A stretch of DNA of 64,000 nt, from assembly GCA_028023455.1 (NCBI GenBank), contig JAQFVV010006548.1:186001-250000 (forward strand). Reading direction: 5' to 3'. Below the pieces are notes generated by a model. That model saw only the letters and a list, made by a program, of their open reading frames with translations. It had not been told where the DNA came from and did no database searches. Position numbers and translations under genes: made by a program. The stretch's first letter is position 1; every line of letters starts with the position of its first letter. This document shows, piece after piece, positions 13,330-25,000 of this stretch. The stretch comes from Epiperipatus broadwayi (taxonomy: Eukaryota > Onychophora > Udeonychophora > Euonychophora > Peripatidae).

Positions 13330-14130
13330 AGGTACTAGTCGATTAGCTGCCACACGAAGCTTGATGTCACTGATTCCATGCACAAGCACAGAAATATGCC
13401 GTGTAAACGGCATATAGAACAGTTTTGCTCATATTATCCATAAGCAGTCCTAGATGGCTTTGTACACAAATATTAAGGCCCGCTTTTGTGCTTCACGCTA
13501 TTATGCAAATAGCGCACACTTCACAGATCACTACACTATGATGTGAGGATGTGCATTCGAAGTAATGATTTTTCACTTGACCTGATATAGTTTTAGATAG
13601 TAATAATTATAAACCCGTCGCTATGCTTCCGTACACATTTTTTTAATGTGAAACGAATTGCAAAAGTGTACTTCCCAGCAACATTTTATAGAAATCACAC
13701 GAAAAACATATTTTGTGCAAGAACAGCTACAAGGCTACTAAAACGACTGTGGTTTGTCGTTGTTTTTAAAAGCATAAGCTTGGTTTGATCAAACAGTAAT
13801 TTTAAAATGGAATTCTTACATTTTATTAAATTGTTTTGTAAATTTTTTTAAAATAGTTTTCAAAATGTCGTCGTGGAATGTTTTTAATATTTATAATTTT
13901 TTTGTTTGATCAGAGTAGTGCATGTTTTGGCTGATCCTTAGGATCATCAATACCATCGGTCCCCCTTTCTGCGCATTCCAGTGCTATGCGCTGCCATGTA
14001 TAATGTAATTAAAAAATGTTTAATCAGAGTATTGTATCTTTTGGCCGATCCTTCGGATCGTCAATAACAGTGGTCCCTCCTCCGTGCATAGTCCGGCGCT
14101 ATACACTGACATGTCTAATGTAATTTAGAA
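13330..14130. repeat. Hairpin-rich repeat with ~112-bp tandem duplication
   Basis: Two diverged copies of a ~112-bp unit lie at ~13909-14020 and ~14021-14132. Each has a short perfect hairpin (GATCC-TTA-GGATC and GATCC-TTC-GGATC) followed by TCAATA and a GC-richer segment. Upstream are two more compact hairpins, ATGCCGT/ACGGCAT near 13396-13415 and CGCTATT/AATAGCG near 13497-13516. The GC content and hairpins set this block apart from its flanks. It is probably a small non-autonomous element, family not recognised. A hammerhead core was looked for and not found. Confidence 0.45.
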
Positions 14131-14149
14131 ATGAATGTTTTCCAGGGAA

Positions 14150-16550
14150 AAAGTAAATGCAGTTTTTTTTTTTAAAAAAATGTTTTTAAGAAAAATAAAT
14201 GTAAATTCCTAGCAAAAAAAACAAACAGGTGAAAGCGTTATATTTATTTGTTTTTGAATAAATGATAACAAAATTGTAAATCAGTCCAATAACGTTATAT
14301 CTATTGGTTTTTGGCTAGCAACAGAGCCATCAAATGGTGTGCGGTGGTTAATCAACTAGTACCTTATTTTATTTAGATGTTTTTGTATTGATTACTTTTT
14401 AAATATAATTGCAAAGAAATCAAGTCATATATCACATGACCTAATTTAACAAGCTATTGGCAAGCTCATTGGATAACTTTTTAAATATATTTTGGATAAT
14501 CATTCACTGGCTTTCTTTTCTTTTTAATAAATAACTATTAAAGAGGTATTATGTATTGATAAATACAGTCTTTTTCTTAACATTAACAAAAATAAGGATA
14601 TTTATTTATTTATAAAAAATATAATAATGACTTTATAAATGATCAAAAGAGGGTAGCAGTATACATTGAACAAAATACTCATAATACTTTAAACTAAAAA
14701 AAGCACAGCTCACTATATTACTAAAAAAGATTAATAAATGAATTTTTTATTATTATTTAAAAATAAACTATATAACATACAAAATCATTGTCTAATATAT
14801 AAATTAATATAATCACATTTAGTTAAGTATATGGAAACATTTTTCATACTACATAAACAGATAAAAATAATCATATTTAAAAAAACTAAAAACCCAATAC
14901 ATGTAATAAAAAAATATTTAAATATATTTTATATCTAATAAAAATATAACTATAATAATCTTTTATAAGAATAATAATAAAAGTTTAATATTCACATTAT
15001 TTTATTTTAATATGTAGGTTAAATATATATGTAAAAAAAAAACTTTCAAGATGACATTTATAAATAAGTTAAAATAGAAAATAAAAATAATAAATTTCAG
15101 TAAATGTTTAATAACAAGCAGCAAAATGCATCTATAAAAATAATGTAATGTTGAAACATATTTAAAAATAAAACTATTTTGTAATACAGTAATGCATATA
15201 TCTGATATATAAATACGTACATTTAAATGATAATAGTATTATTTACTTACTTTTTTTTTTTTTTTTTGAGTCAAAATATCTCATTATGTTCAGCTATTAT
15301 TTAAGACAAACATCCATTAAATTTAGCTATTATTTAATAGCTTAAATATCCCATAAAGTAGATTATTGTTTCTTTAGCATTCTGGTTTAATATACAATAT
15401 GTATCAGTTTTTAAGTATATACTCCAGCATTAAATGTAGTTTCCTTCTCTGTAATGGTTTTCAAAAATTATAAAAAACTGTTTTTTCTATAAAAATTATT
15501 TTTTACTATAAGAATTATTTAATAATAAATTAATATACAAATTATTTTTTTGAATAACTAATTCATATTGAAATGTTATATATTGAATTCTGAGTTATTA
15601 AATGACAGGTAGAAGATCCAAATTGTTTGATTTATTTTTCTTTGTGCTGCTAACTTGTAAACTAAATAAATTACAAATTTAACATAAATGATAAAATAGA
15701 TAGTAAAAATTAATAATTAAAAACAAATTTCAGATGGCTTTGTAAGTTATTTCAATTCAAAATATTTTCCACAGCCTAATATTTTTGATTTTGTATGTAA
15801 CATTTTTTACCATCCAACAAGACAAAAATTTTATTTTTATAATCAACAAGCAGATAATATTTTGATAGAAAAAATTTCCTTTTTATGGTGAGTCATATAT
15901 TAAAGTAAATATAATTATGTATTTTATATTTAAACAGCGTTTTGTACGTTTAACAAGAAAAGATTATAAATTTATAAAGCGTTTAATTTGTTAAGCATGC
16001 TTACAACTTTTACAGGCAGATTCATAGCTCTAGTAATGACAGGAGGTTATTATATGTGTTTACATATATTTAATTTATATAGTTCATTTCTTTGGAAATG
16101 GTATTCATGATTCTTTTTTATTCATCGCATACCATTGTCTGAGAAATGGAATATATAAATTAAATAGTGATTTAAAAATTACTAAGACATTGTAAAAAGT
16201 AAAGATTTTATTTAAATAATTTTTAATAAATAAAAGTTATATATATATTTTATATGCACAGATAAATGTATATGTAGAGGTAATTATAAAATTATATTTT
16301 ACATTAATTTAAAACAAAATAGTTTTCTAAAAATTGTAAAGGTATAAATTTAGTCTAAAAGTATGGTAAAAACAAAAGGTATTTTTGGTATTAACAATTA
16401 GAAGTGGACATTCATAAAAACTAATTAAAATGTTTGTAAACAGATCAGATCAGTTAACTTCTTAAGGTGATAAATATTTGTCATAAGATAGTTAAAAACA
16501 GGCCATTATTTTATAAGCCCAAATCAAAAATAAAAGCATTGCATATAAGG
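14150..16550. other. Very AT-rich spacer
   Basis: Extremely A/T-biased sequence with long poly-A and poly-T stretches (for example 15250-15268). No coding potential, tRNA or bounded repeat was recognised. Confidence 0.5.
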
Positions 16551-16553
16551 TAT

Positions 16554-17130
16554 TGGGCAAATAAGTCTCAAGCCTCAGCGGAGTCTCTGGAATTATCTAC
16601 AGCCAATCGATTAAAGGATCCAAAAGATGACTGATGGATCTGAAGTTTACTGATAATCTAACTCTAGAGACTATAAATAGTGCTTATAATTAAATTCAAG
16701 ATTCTTTTTCTGTTATTCTGTGATTATTCTGCTATTTGGGATTATTATTTTTCCGTTATTCTGCATTACAACTGTTGCTCTATTATTCTACCGTGTGCTA
16801 CAATTCTTCTGCTATTCTCAGTTAGAACTTCAAAATTATATTTGTTTGTGTAGTTTGATGCAGGAGTAAAGAAACTGTAATCTGCGCTTTGTCAAGCGAC
16901 AGTGTGCATACTGGAAGACCATTGTCCAGTCCAGGAATAAGAGCTGTCAACAAACCACCAGATCATGTGTCCACTATGTGTTAACCTTAAATGAATAAAA
17001 TCATGTCTAAAGATATAGGAAGAAACCAGCTGTCAACCCAAAAATAAATGCTGCCGAAGCATCCTAATTAAATTTAAATTGTGATTTAAATCTTCATCTG
17101 CTGTAAATATGGTTCAAAGAATAAACTCCG
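16554..17130. other. GC-richer island upstream of SRBD1, unexplained
   Basis: Within AT-rich spacer, this block is noticeably more mixed in composition. At 16700-16820 it contains an irregular run of ATTCTGC/TTATTCTG-type repeats. At 16995 it has AATAAA. It could be an old LTR remnant or a 5' untranslated exon/promoter region of the SRBD1 gene ~2 kb downstream. Nothing in the sequence decides between these. Confidence 0.3.
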
Positions 17131-18951
17131 CAAAGTAAACACGAACTTTTTAAACTGAAATAATAATTATGAACTTTAAACAAATCTCTAGTTAATTATT
17201 ATTTGTCTCCTATCTAGTGAAAATATTTTAAATTATTTGTTTAATCTGTTTATGGATATGGATGGCAAGAGATTGCTGTGTTGGTTTCTTTATACATACT
17301 AGAATTTAGTCTACGATTATTTAAAATAGTAAGTTTATCTTAATCAATTAAAGTATAATTTAGCAATCTCTGGCCATGCTAGTAATGATTTGTATGTTAA
17401 TTAAACTAGTCATTTCCACTTTATTTAAATATAAATGTTAAATCTGAAAATTAATAAATTAAGAATGAAGTTCAATCGTGCTGCATAGACAGGCTAGATT
17501 TATTTATTTATATGAATAAGTTTCAGTTTGAGCAAACTACCCCTTTGTTTTGAGGAAAAGTATTTGATAGAAATAGTTATCTATGAAATTCATTCTTATG
17601 TAGCATATTAGTGTTAAATGATTGTAAAACTATTTGTGAATTGCTAGTCTCTTTCAGTAATTGTTTAGTGCAGTAGATGAAAATTTCATAGATTATCTGC
17701 TTTATCTTCATGCATGTCTTGTGATAGTTTGCAATTGTCAGTCACTTGTACATGCTATACCATATATTCTTAAGCAATACTATGTGGTAGAAGTTAATTC
17801 CTATTGTTTGCATGCACTTTATACATGTATTTGTTCTTGTTCATAAACTATAGTAGTATAGATTATATTTCCTGTATGTTACAATTATTTTAATATCATA
17901 ATTACTTACTAATATCATAGCCTGATGTTAATCACTGAAGTCAATTAGTTAATTAAATCATCCATAAGTTATTTATCTTAGTTTATAATATTGTATTATC
18001 TTCATTTTGCAGAGTCATCCAATCTCAGAACAGTGATAATAAAATATGCGAGTGATTAGGAGTCTATGCAATGGATTGGGATTTGTTCAAAATCAATTAA
18101 TGTTAATATTATTTTAAATATCAAATATTAATGGTTTAAAAGCATTTAACCTTTATACTACTATGTACAATGTCTGTGCATTATCTAAATTATTACATAA
18201 GAATAAAATAATAATAGGATTTATAAATGTTTATTTCACATAAATGAATTTGCCAAAATTAATAAGTCATTTAAGCAAAGTTGTGCCATTGTGTGTATTA
18301 ATTTCTAATGTATAAATGCATTATTTTGTCATTGTTCACAATCAATAATTTAAATAGAATAGTTAAGAGTCGCTTGCTTCTCCCTGACTTTAGCAGGCTG
18401 AAAAAGAGACAAATTATTAGTCTATGTCATCAGAATGTGGAAAGCAACAGATTGCCCTCAGAAGATTTTAATATGAGTTGTGCAGTTCTGTCAGTTACAT
18501 AATTAACAGATTTAAATGTCATCTATCCATTATATAAATACATACAATATCCTGCTGTCATTAGTAGAGCTATGTTATGAATCTGACCATAAACGTCGAA
18601 AGCATGCTCAGCAAGTTAAACACTTTATAAATTTATAATTTTTTCTTGTTAAATGTGCAAAATACTGTTTAAATATAGAATTACATTTAAATAAGAAAAG
18701 AATCATCTAATTATATATTTTATATATAATACAGACATATTAATACATTCCCATTTTAAAACAATTATACCATACATACAAAAGAAGTTTAGCATTGAAA
18801 TTAAATGAATAATATTTGAATATTATTAGTATTATTATTATAATTATTTTAAAATGTAAATTAGTTCATATTTTAACCATATAGTTTCAATATATATATT
18901 TTTAAACTGAAATGTATTTATTTATTTTTTTGCTTTTTAAAAAAAATTTAG
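17131..18951 (+). other. Spacer / probable 5' intron before SRBD1
   Basis: AT-rich DNA with no convincing coding content. It ends in a pyrimidine-containing tract and TTTAG (AG at 18950-18951), which reads as a 3' splice site. The stretch is therefore probably an intron separating a 5' untranslated exon from the SRBD1 coding exon. The upstream exon was not located. Confidence 0.4.
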
Positions 18952-18969
18952 GTGCAAGTTGTCTGAATC
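18950..18969 (+). promoter_or_regulatory. Probable 3' splice site and 5' UTR of SRBD1
   Basis: A T-rich stretch followed by AAATTTAG ends at 18951. The following bases (GTGCAAGTTG...) contain a TGA in frame with the ATG at 18970. This fits a coding exon preceded by a spliced leader exon, so the ATG at 18970 is the first usable start in this exon. Confidence 0.5.
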
Positions 18970-21417
18970 ATGAATTTTTCACAGAATTCTGATATTTTGT
19001 CCGAAACACTTTGCTTTGGAGAAGATAGTTCAGGATGGAATATAATTGAAGCTATATCTGAAACAGTTAATGTACCAGAATGGATAGTGAAAAATATTCT
19101 TAAATTATTTGATGAAGACAATACTATTCCTTTTATTGCCCGTTATAGGAAAGAAAAAACAGGTAACATGGATCCAGAAAAAATCCGAGAGATTCATGAG
19201 CTTTATGAGACACTGAAATCTGTTCAGCATAAAGCTGCTAATGTCATTGCTACTGTTGAAAAACTTGGAAAAATGACATCTGCTTTGTTTCATGCATTAA
19301 AAAGTGCTAAAACTATGAATGAAATTGAATTATTATATGCACCATATAAAGCTGGTAGTAAGCGAACTTTAGCTGAAAGAGCACGTTCACTTGGTTTAGA
19401 AGATCCAGCCATTAGCATTATGGAGGGATTAAAAATTATAAACTTACAGAATTATCTTAATGTTGGAGCCAAAGGTTTAGGTACTCTTTCTGAAATCGAA
19501 ATTGGAATTAAACATATTATTTCAGATATTGTGTCAAAACATAGAGATGTATTAGAATTAATTAGGAAACTATCAAAAACAATATCAATTAATTTGTCAT
19601 GCTCAAAATCCAAAGCGGCAGGAAAAAAGGAGAAAAATGCAGAGACAGAGATGAGTAAAGCAAATCAAATTTATAAATTTGAAAATTATTTTAATTTTAA
19701 TAATTTTATATTTAATATGAAACCTCATCAAGTTTTAGCAATCAATCGTGGTGAAAATCTCAAAATTCTTACTGTTAAACTAATAATTCCTGAAATATTT
19801 AAAAATAAAATAGTTAGCCTTTGTTCCCAGAAATGGATTTATGGTAATCCAAATAGAAATTATCCATTTCATCAACAGCTTATTAAAGATAGCATTGAAG
19901 ATGCTTACAATAGATTGATTGAACCTTTTATTACAAGGCAAATACGATCAGAACTAACCAAAACAGCTGAGAAAGCTTCAATTGATGTTTTTTCAGCTAA
20001 TTTAAAAAAAGTACTTCTTATGCCACCTGTGAGAGGCAAAATTATTCTTGGAATCGATCCAGGCTTTGCTCATGGATGTAAGATAGCTGTTATCTCTGTT
20101 TCAGGTCAGATTTGTGAAACAGCGGTTTTAAGACTTCATGGCATTTTGCAAGATAGATTGAATCCTGATATCACTGCATTTAAAAATCTTATTTTAAAAC
20201 ACAAGTGTGAAACAGTGGCGATTGGTAATGGGAAAGCATGTCGGGAAACTGAATCTCTTCTATCTAATCTTATTTCCTGTGGTGTTTTTAAACCATTGAA
20301 TGTTATGTATTGTATTGTAGATGAAAGTGGAGCATCTATTTATAGTGCTAGTAATGAAGCAAAATTAGAAATGCCTAACTTAGATATCAATCTTCGCAGT
20401 GCAGTTTCTATAGCAAGACGTCTTCAAGATCCTTTAGTGGAATACGTTAAAATTGAACCTAAACATATAGGGGTTGGTATGTATCAGCATGATGTGTCAG
20501 AGAATATGCTGAAAACAACATTAGATGGTGTTGTTGTTGAATGTGTAAGTTTTGTTGGTCTGGATTTGAATGTATGTACAGAATATATACTAAGAAAGGT
20601 AGCTGGACTAAATGCTACTAAAGCAAAAAATATTATTGAGTGGCGGAATGCAAATGGCCATTTTGTAAATAGGGAGCAACTTCGATTAGTCAAAGGTCTA
20701 GGTCCCAAAAGTTTTGAGCAGTGTGCCGGTTTTGTTCGTATTCTACCAAGCAGTTTTGGAGGAAGCAGTAACATTGGTAAGAATGAAGAAGAATCTGAAG
20801 AACTTGAAAAAGAAGCATCATCTACAAGTAAGAATAACAAAAGAAAGGCTGCTAGTCAAGGTAAAGCAAAAACAAAGAAACTTAAAAAAGCTGTTGAATC
20901 TGTAATTAATCCATTAGATATGACTACTATTCATCCAGAATCATATCACATTGCAAAAAGTTTTCTTAAAAAAATTAATGCCAAACCTGAGGAGATTGGA
21001 GAAATATCATTTATCAATAAAGTGAAACAGTTTATTGTCACTGTGCCCATTAAATCTTTAGCAGAAGAATTAGAAGCTGGAGAAACAACATTACGCCTTA
21101 TTATAGACAATTTTCAGACATCTATTGATTATGATATTAGATCTGAATTTGAGAAACCATTGTTTCGTAAAGGTACAACATCCATCGAAGAGATTTCAAC
21201 AGGAATGACATTAACGGGTCAAGTACGAAATAGTACACCCTTTGGTGCTTTTGTTGATATTGGTGTAGGTGAGAGTGGATTAATACATGTTAGCAAAATG
21301 CCTCATTGTGTTTTAAAAGGAAGGACATTACAATTTGGTGATCGAGTAACAGTTAGAGTTTTAGAAATTGATATAAAGCGAAATAGAATTGGTCTAAAAT
21401 TACTTCAAATTAATTAA
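18970..21417 (+). CDS. SRBD1: SRBD1-like S1 RNA-binding domain protein (Tex/Spt6-related)
   Basis: An 815-codon frame with no internal intron. It encodes the eukaryotic relative of bacterial Tex and of Spt6, expected to bind RNA or nucleic acid. Visible order: Tex N-terminal helical region (residues ~20-140, including NTIPFIARYRKEKTGNMDP), central helical part, a YqgF/RNase H-like fold opening with GKIILGIDPGF (residues 356-366), paired helix-hairpin-helix segments (~535-590, VAGLNATKAKNIIEWR and VKGLGPKSFEQCAGF), a Lys/Glu-rich linker (~597-640), and a C-terminal S1 domain (~744-813, GAFVDIGVGESGLIHVS). The start is supported by an in-frame TGA at 18964 and by the splice acceptor just upstream. 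Vertebrate SRBD1 is longer at the N-terminus. An insertion rich in Lys, Asn and Phe at ~218-250 looks lineage-specific. Intact, with no frameshifts. Confidence 0.95.
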   Translation: MNFSQNSDILSETLCFGEDSSGWNIIEAISETVNVPEWIVKNILKLFDEDNTIPFIARYRKEKTGNMDPEKIREIHELYETLKSVQHKAANVIATVEKLGKMTSALFHALKSAKTMNEIELLYAPYKAGSKRTLAERARSLGLEDPAISIMEGLKIINLQNYLNVGAKGLGTLSEIEIGIKHIISDIVSKHRDVLELIRKLSKTISINLSCSKSKAAGKKEKNAETEMSKANQIYKFENYFNFNNFIFNMKPHQVLAINRGENLKILTVKLIIPEIFKNKIVSLCSQKWIYGNPNRNYPFHQQLIKDSIEDAYNRLIEPFITRQIRSELTKTAEKASIDVFSANLKKVLLMPPVRGKIILGIDPGFAHGCKIAVISVSGQICETAVLRLHGILQDRLNPDITAFKNLILKHKCETVAIGNGKACRETESLLSNLISCGVFKPLNVMYCIVDESGASIYSASNEAKLEMPNLDINLRSAVSIARRLQDPLVEYVKIEPKHIGVGMYQHDVSENMLKTTLDGVVVECVSFVGLDLNVCTEYILRKVAGLNATKAKNIIEWRNANGHFVNREQLRLVKGLGPKSFEQCAGFVRILPSSFGGSSNIGKNEEESEELEKEASSTSKNNKRKAASQGKAKTKKLKKAVESVINPLDMTTIHPESYHIAKSFLKKINAKPEEIGEISFINKVKQFIVTVPIKSLAEELEAGETTLRLIIDNFQTSIDYDIRSEFEKPLFRKGTTSIEEISTGMTLTGQVRNSTPFGAFVDIGVGESGLIHVSKMPHCVLKGRTLQFGDRVTVRVLEIDIKRNRIGLKLLQIN

Positions 21418-22268
21418 AAAACAAACAATTCATTTTACATTTGTTTATGGGTTTATTTTCTATATATTGTGTTTGTGTAATGTAATCATTTTATTTGTAA
21501 AAGAATTATAAAGATATGTATAAAAGTAAATTTTACTGTAATATTTAATATAATATTGATAAAATAAGTATTTAATCTTCAATATAATAATAATTTTTTA
21601 AGTAAGATAGGAGGAGGGTACATATATATCAATATATAACATTTCTATAATTCTCCTAAAATTTTAAATTGTGAATGTCATATATATATTTTCCAGCAAC
21701 AACTTTATACAAACATCTCAAATTCTTACTCGTATGCTCCCAATAGCAATTATTTTCACTCCCTTCTAGAGCCATTTATTATAGGCTTGAATAATTAATG
21801 GACATCATGGTATAATATGATTTTCTTTTAACTCAGTCAATGAGTGCACTGCTTCACAATTTAATACTGAATAAGTTGAGTGATGAATGATATAAAAATA
21901 GAAAATAAAATTTTAAACATAATGTTTGGGAACAGTTATAAAAAAAATATTTAAAAAAATACAAACAAAAAATGCTAAAGGTATTAGTATTAAAATTGAT
22001 TTTTTTTTAAAGGTGTACCAAGATAAAGAGATGAATAAATAAAGAGGTGAAAAAATTTTTTATTGGGGAAATGTAATGGAGATCCATTTGAAAAGTGATA
22101 ACAAATGTGATAATGATAAAGGATGAAGTACAGGGATTATTATTAAAAAGGATATTTTAAAAAGAAATTGAAGAGTAACAATGGATAGAGAAAATAGATA
22201 TGCAGAATAATTTATTTAGCTACTGGGAAACAATGAGAATATTTAAGAATGTTCATTCAGGGATGTAG
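21418..22268. other. SRBD1 3' flank and spacer
   Basis: AT-rich sequence after the stop codon. A strong AATAAA signal is not evident in the first 200 bases; weaker variants such as AATATA near 21549 may serve. Beyond ~21650 nothing is recognised. Confidence 0.35.
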
Positions 22269-22490
22269 TGTACCGGTCAAAACATATTGATCCACCTAAC
22301 ATGAGCTGGAACTCAAAAATGTACTTCAAACCCGAGATTTAGGTCATGGACCAACCTGGATTCGAACCCACTCCCTAAGCCCAGATCAAACACCTAATGA
22401 ATAACATAATAATGATGACACACAAGAATCTATTCTTAAGTTCGGCCCACTATCAGAGTGGAGAAGACAATGAGATTTATATATTAACTA
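22269..22490. repeat. LTR-like dispersed repeat, copy 1
   Basis: The stretch starts TGTACCGGTCAAAA and is alignable by eye with 61459-61680 over ~200 bases, sharing GAGCTGGAACTC, GAACCCACTC, CAAACACCTAATG and the GGCCC block. The start is the reverse complement of the end of the element C LTR (TTTTGACCGGTACA), which suggests a related LTR family lying on the minus strand. The other boundary was not found, so solo LTR is only a hypothesis. Confidence 0.5.
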
Positions 22491-25000
22491 CATTATAACT
22501 GAACTAAAATAGGCATACACATAGTTGTACATGTGGAAGTGGAGAAAAGCTAATTCGAACAACTCAAACAAATTAGATAATAATAAAAAATTGTTTAATA
22601 TGATGAATTAATTATATACATTAATGGATGCGTGAATGAGCGGTCTACCAAATGGTAGATGATTATGTATTTGGATTCATGCTGACGATTCTCATATGCT
22701 CTTATTAACTAAATAGTATATATACATTAATGCTTATCTTTGGTGGGTGTTCGGTATTAAGATGCCAATTATTTATTAAAAGGATTACATAATATTGCTA
22801 TTAACGCTTTGGTTTACGGTTCTGAAACATAGTGACTAACATATTATTTCAGGGAGCGTTTTGAGATTCATTACATATATAAGAAAAGCTATTTTCACAC
22901 CATGTCGGTCGTGAAAATAAAATACATTTGGCAATTATATTTGATTATTTAACAAACTATTCCTTTAAAATTCTTTTAATTAACATTTAGGAGACAAAAT
23001 GCTTGATTTTTCCCCAAAGTATATACTCTTAAATACAGAAATAATAAATTGCGCCAGTGGAATAGTATAATAAGATTGAAATAACATTAATTAATAAAAT
23101 TAGTAATATTTGGCCTTTACATATATTTTGAGCAGAGTACAATTTTAATATTTCAGTACTAAAATTAGATCATAAAGCAAAAGAAATAATACTCTAAGAA
23201 GTGGCACTACTGACATAATGGCGAAGAAATCAAAAATAAGGTCGAGCTTCTAGACGAAAACAAAATCTAAGACCCCCTTCTTAGGGCAGTGCTTAGAGAA
23301 ATGTAATTAGGCATGACGTGGGCCAGGCATCCTGGAATCACCAACATGCAAAGGCTTTTTATATCGAGAAGGTCCCAGGAAGCTCAACTATCCACAGGAC
23401 AGGACAAGGAGAAATCCATGGAGTCAATCTTGTCGCAACCCCCAGATTGGAAGTATGTATATTATACCTACCACCCCTTAATGTCGTCTTATAACTTTTA
23501 TAAATATCACTTATATAACATCAATAAAATATTCGATATTTATAATAACGACTCGATACAGAACTTCGTACCTCCCTCTTACACAAAATCCTATCATGTG
23601 GGGCGGTCGGTACCTCGGGTAGAGTGGTCAACATCATTGGCAAACATTCGCCAATAATATTAATACTCGTTTACTAGATTACACATTAGCCAACCAAACT
23701 CTTTATTTATTTAAAGGAAAAAATCCAATGGGCGCCAGCCGACCTTTGTCGACAAGTCTGCCTGACCAATACGATCTAGTACCCGCTCCCGCTAGCTCAT
23801 CTAAAACAATCAATGAAATACAAAATCCACCTACTTAAAAAATCAATTTACGAATCTTTCTCTGCGCTAGTTTTCTCGCTTCCTTTCCCAAATTCTAATT
23901 TAAAATTTATTTCGCTCTCATAATCTCATAGGATATTCATATCCCATTTCTAAACTAAAATTCATTATTATAACATTTATTATTTATTTGATCTACGATA
24001 TTTATTTCCCCTCTTTTTTTTTTTTTTTTTATAAGTAGTCACTAACCCATTAAATCTCCGTTTACGCTGTTTCACTTCGTTTGGTCTTATAATATAATTA
24101 ATTACACTTTTGCTTAAATTTAGATAATATTTAATATAACAAAAATATCATATTATACATACATTTAGAAAATAATTATACGCACACAAATATATTTGAA
24201 ATCACGATAAAATCCCTTGATAATGGAGCTAAAGACAATTAGTAATTATTGTTCGTAACATAAAGTTCAAAGTTTATTATTCCATACATTACTACGGCTT
24301 TTAATTAGTGAATTAAGAATAAAATAAATATTACCTAGCATTCTCTTTTATGCCTAGTTCCGAGCGTAGCTTCTGATAGTATTTCCTTCGGTCAGTTAGC
24401 GCTAACTCTTTGCGATCCTTTTCCCGATGTCATTGGGATCCTGTGGGCTTCACCATGGACACTCCGCTTCCTTCTTGTTTTATGCGAACATGATCGACCT
24501 TCGAACTGTCTGCTGTTGGTATTGCATGGAAGGATTCGGCCGGCTGTCCACACGATGGGTTTAACAATGCAGCATTATGTTTTATTTAACTTTGGACGTA
24601 TATTAATAATATGAATATGAATTTAAGAATAATCAACCGAACCGAATCAGAATCAAATTTTAATCATAATATCAAATTCAATCTAATAACTATAACAATA
24701 GAAAGTTCGCCCCTTTTATATTTTACGGTCCTTATCTTGCGGATTCAATCTACATTCTGAATTTCTGCTATTGGACAATTATTTCTTTTCTTTCGACTCA
24801 CTACACAGTTTCATTGGTCATTCTTTAGATGATTGCAAATTTCAATTTCTTTGTTAGAGTTATTTCACTAATTAGCCGTTTAATGGAAATTTCTTATTTT
24901 TGTCATTAGCTCCCATTGTTTATTACATTCTTTTGATTATATTCCTTTTTTTTTTTTTTTATTATAAGACAAAACGAACTCCACCTTGCCTTTTTTTTTT
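22491..25000. other. Possible remainder of LTR-like repeat, degenerate
   Basis: The composition is more mixed than the flanks at 23200-23660 and 24350-24570, with segments such as GTCGAAAG-type motifs in reverse (near 24790) reminiscent of element C LTRs. Poly-T tracts of 17-18 bases occur near 24020, 24950 and 25000. A 114-residue frame at 23313-23657 has no recognisable domain. I cannot define an end or a target duplication. Confidence 0.3.

Noticed and set aside
13980-14050. Hammerhead reading of the GATCC hairpin (reverse strand TTGATGA/TTGACGA before the hairpin)
   Set aside because: The GAAA box after the stem is absent (TCAGCC/TCGGCC instead) and no cleavage triplet is positioned correctly.
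19105-20905. Overlapping frames inside SRBD1 (19105-19293 minus, 20484-20840 minus, 20714-20905 plus)
   Set aside because: Shadows of a strongly conserved gene in its own frame.
23313-23657. 114-codon frame as a gene
   Set aside because: No recognisable domain; lies in an LTR-like, GC-mixed repeat block.
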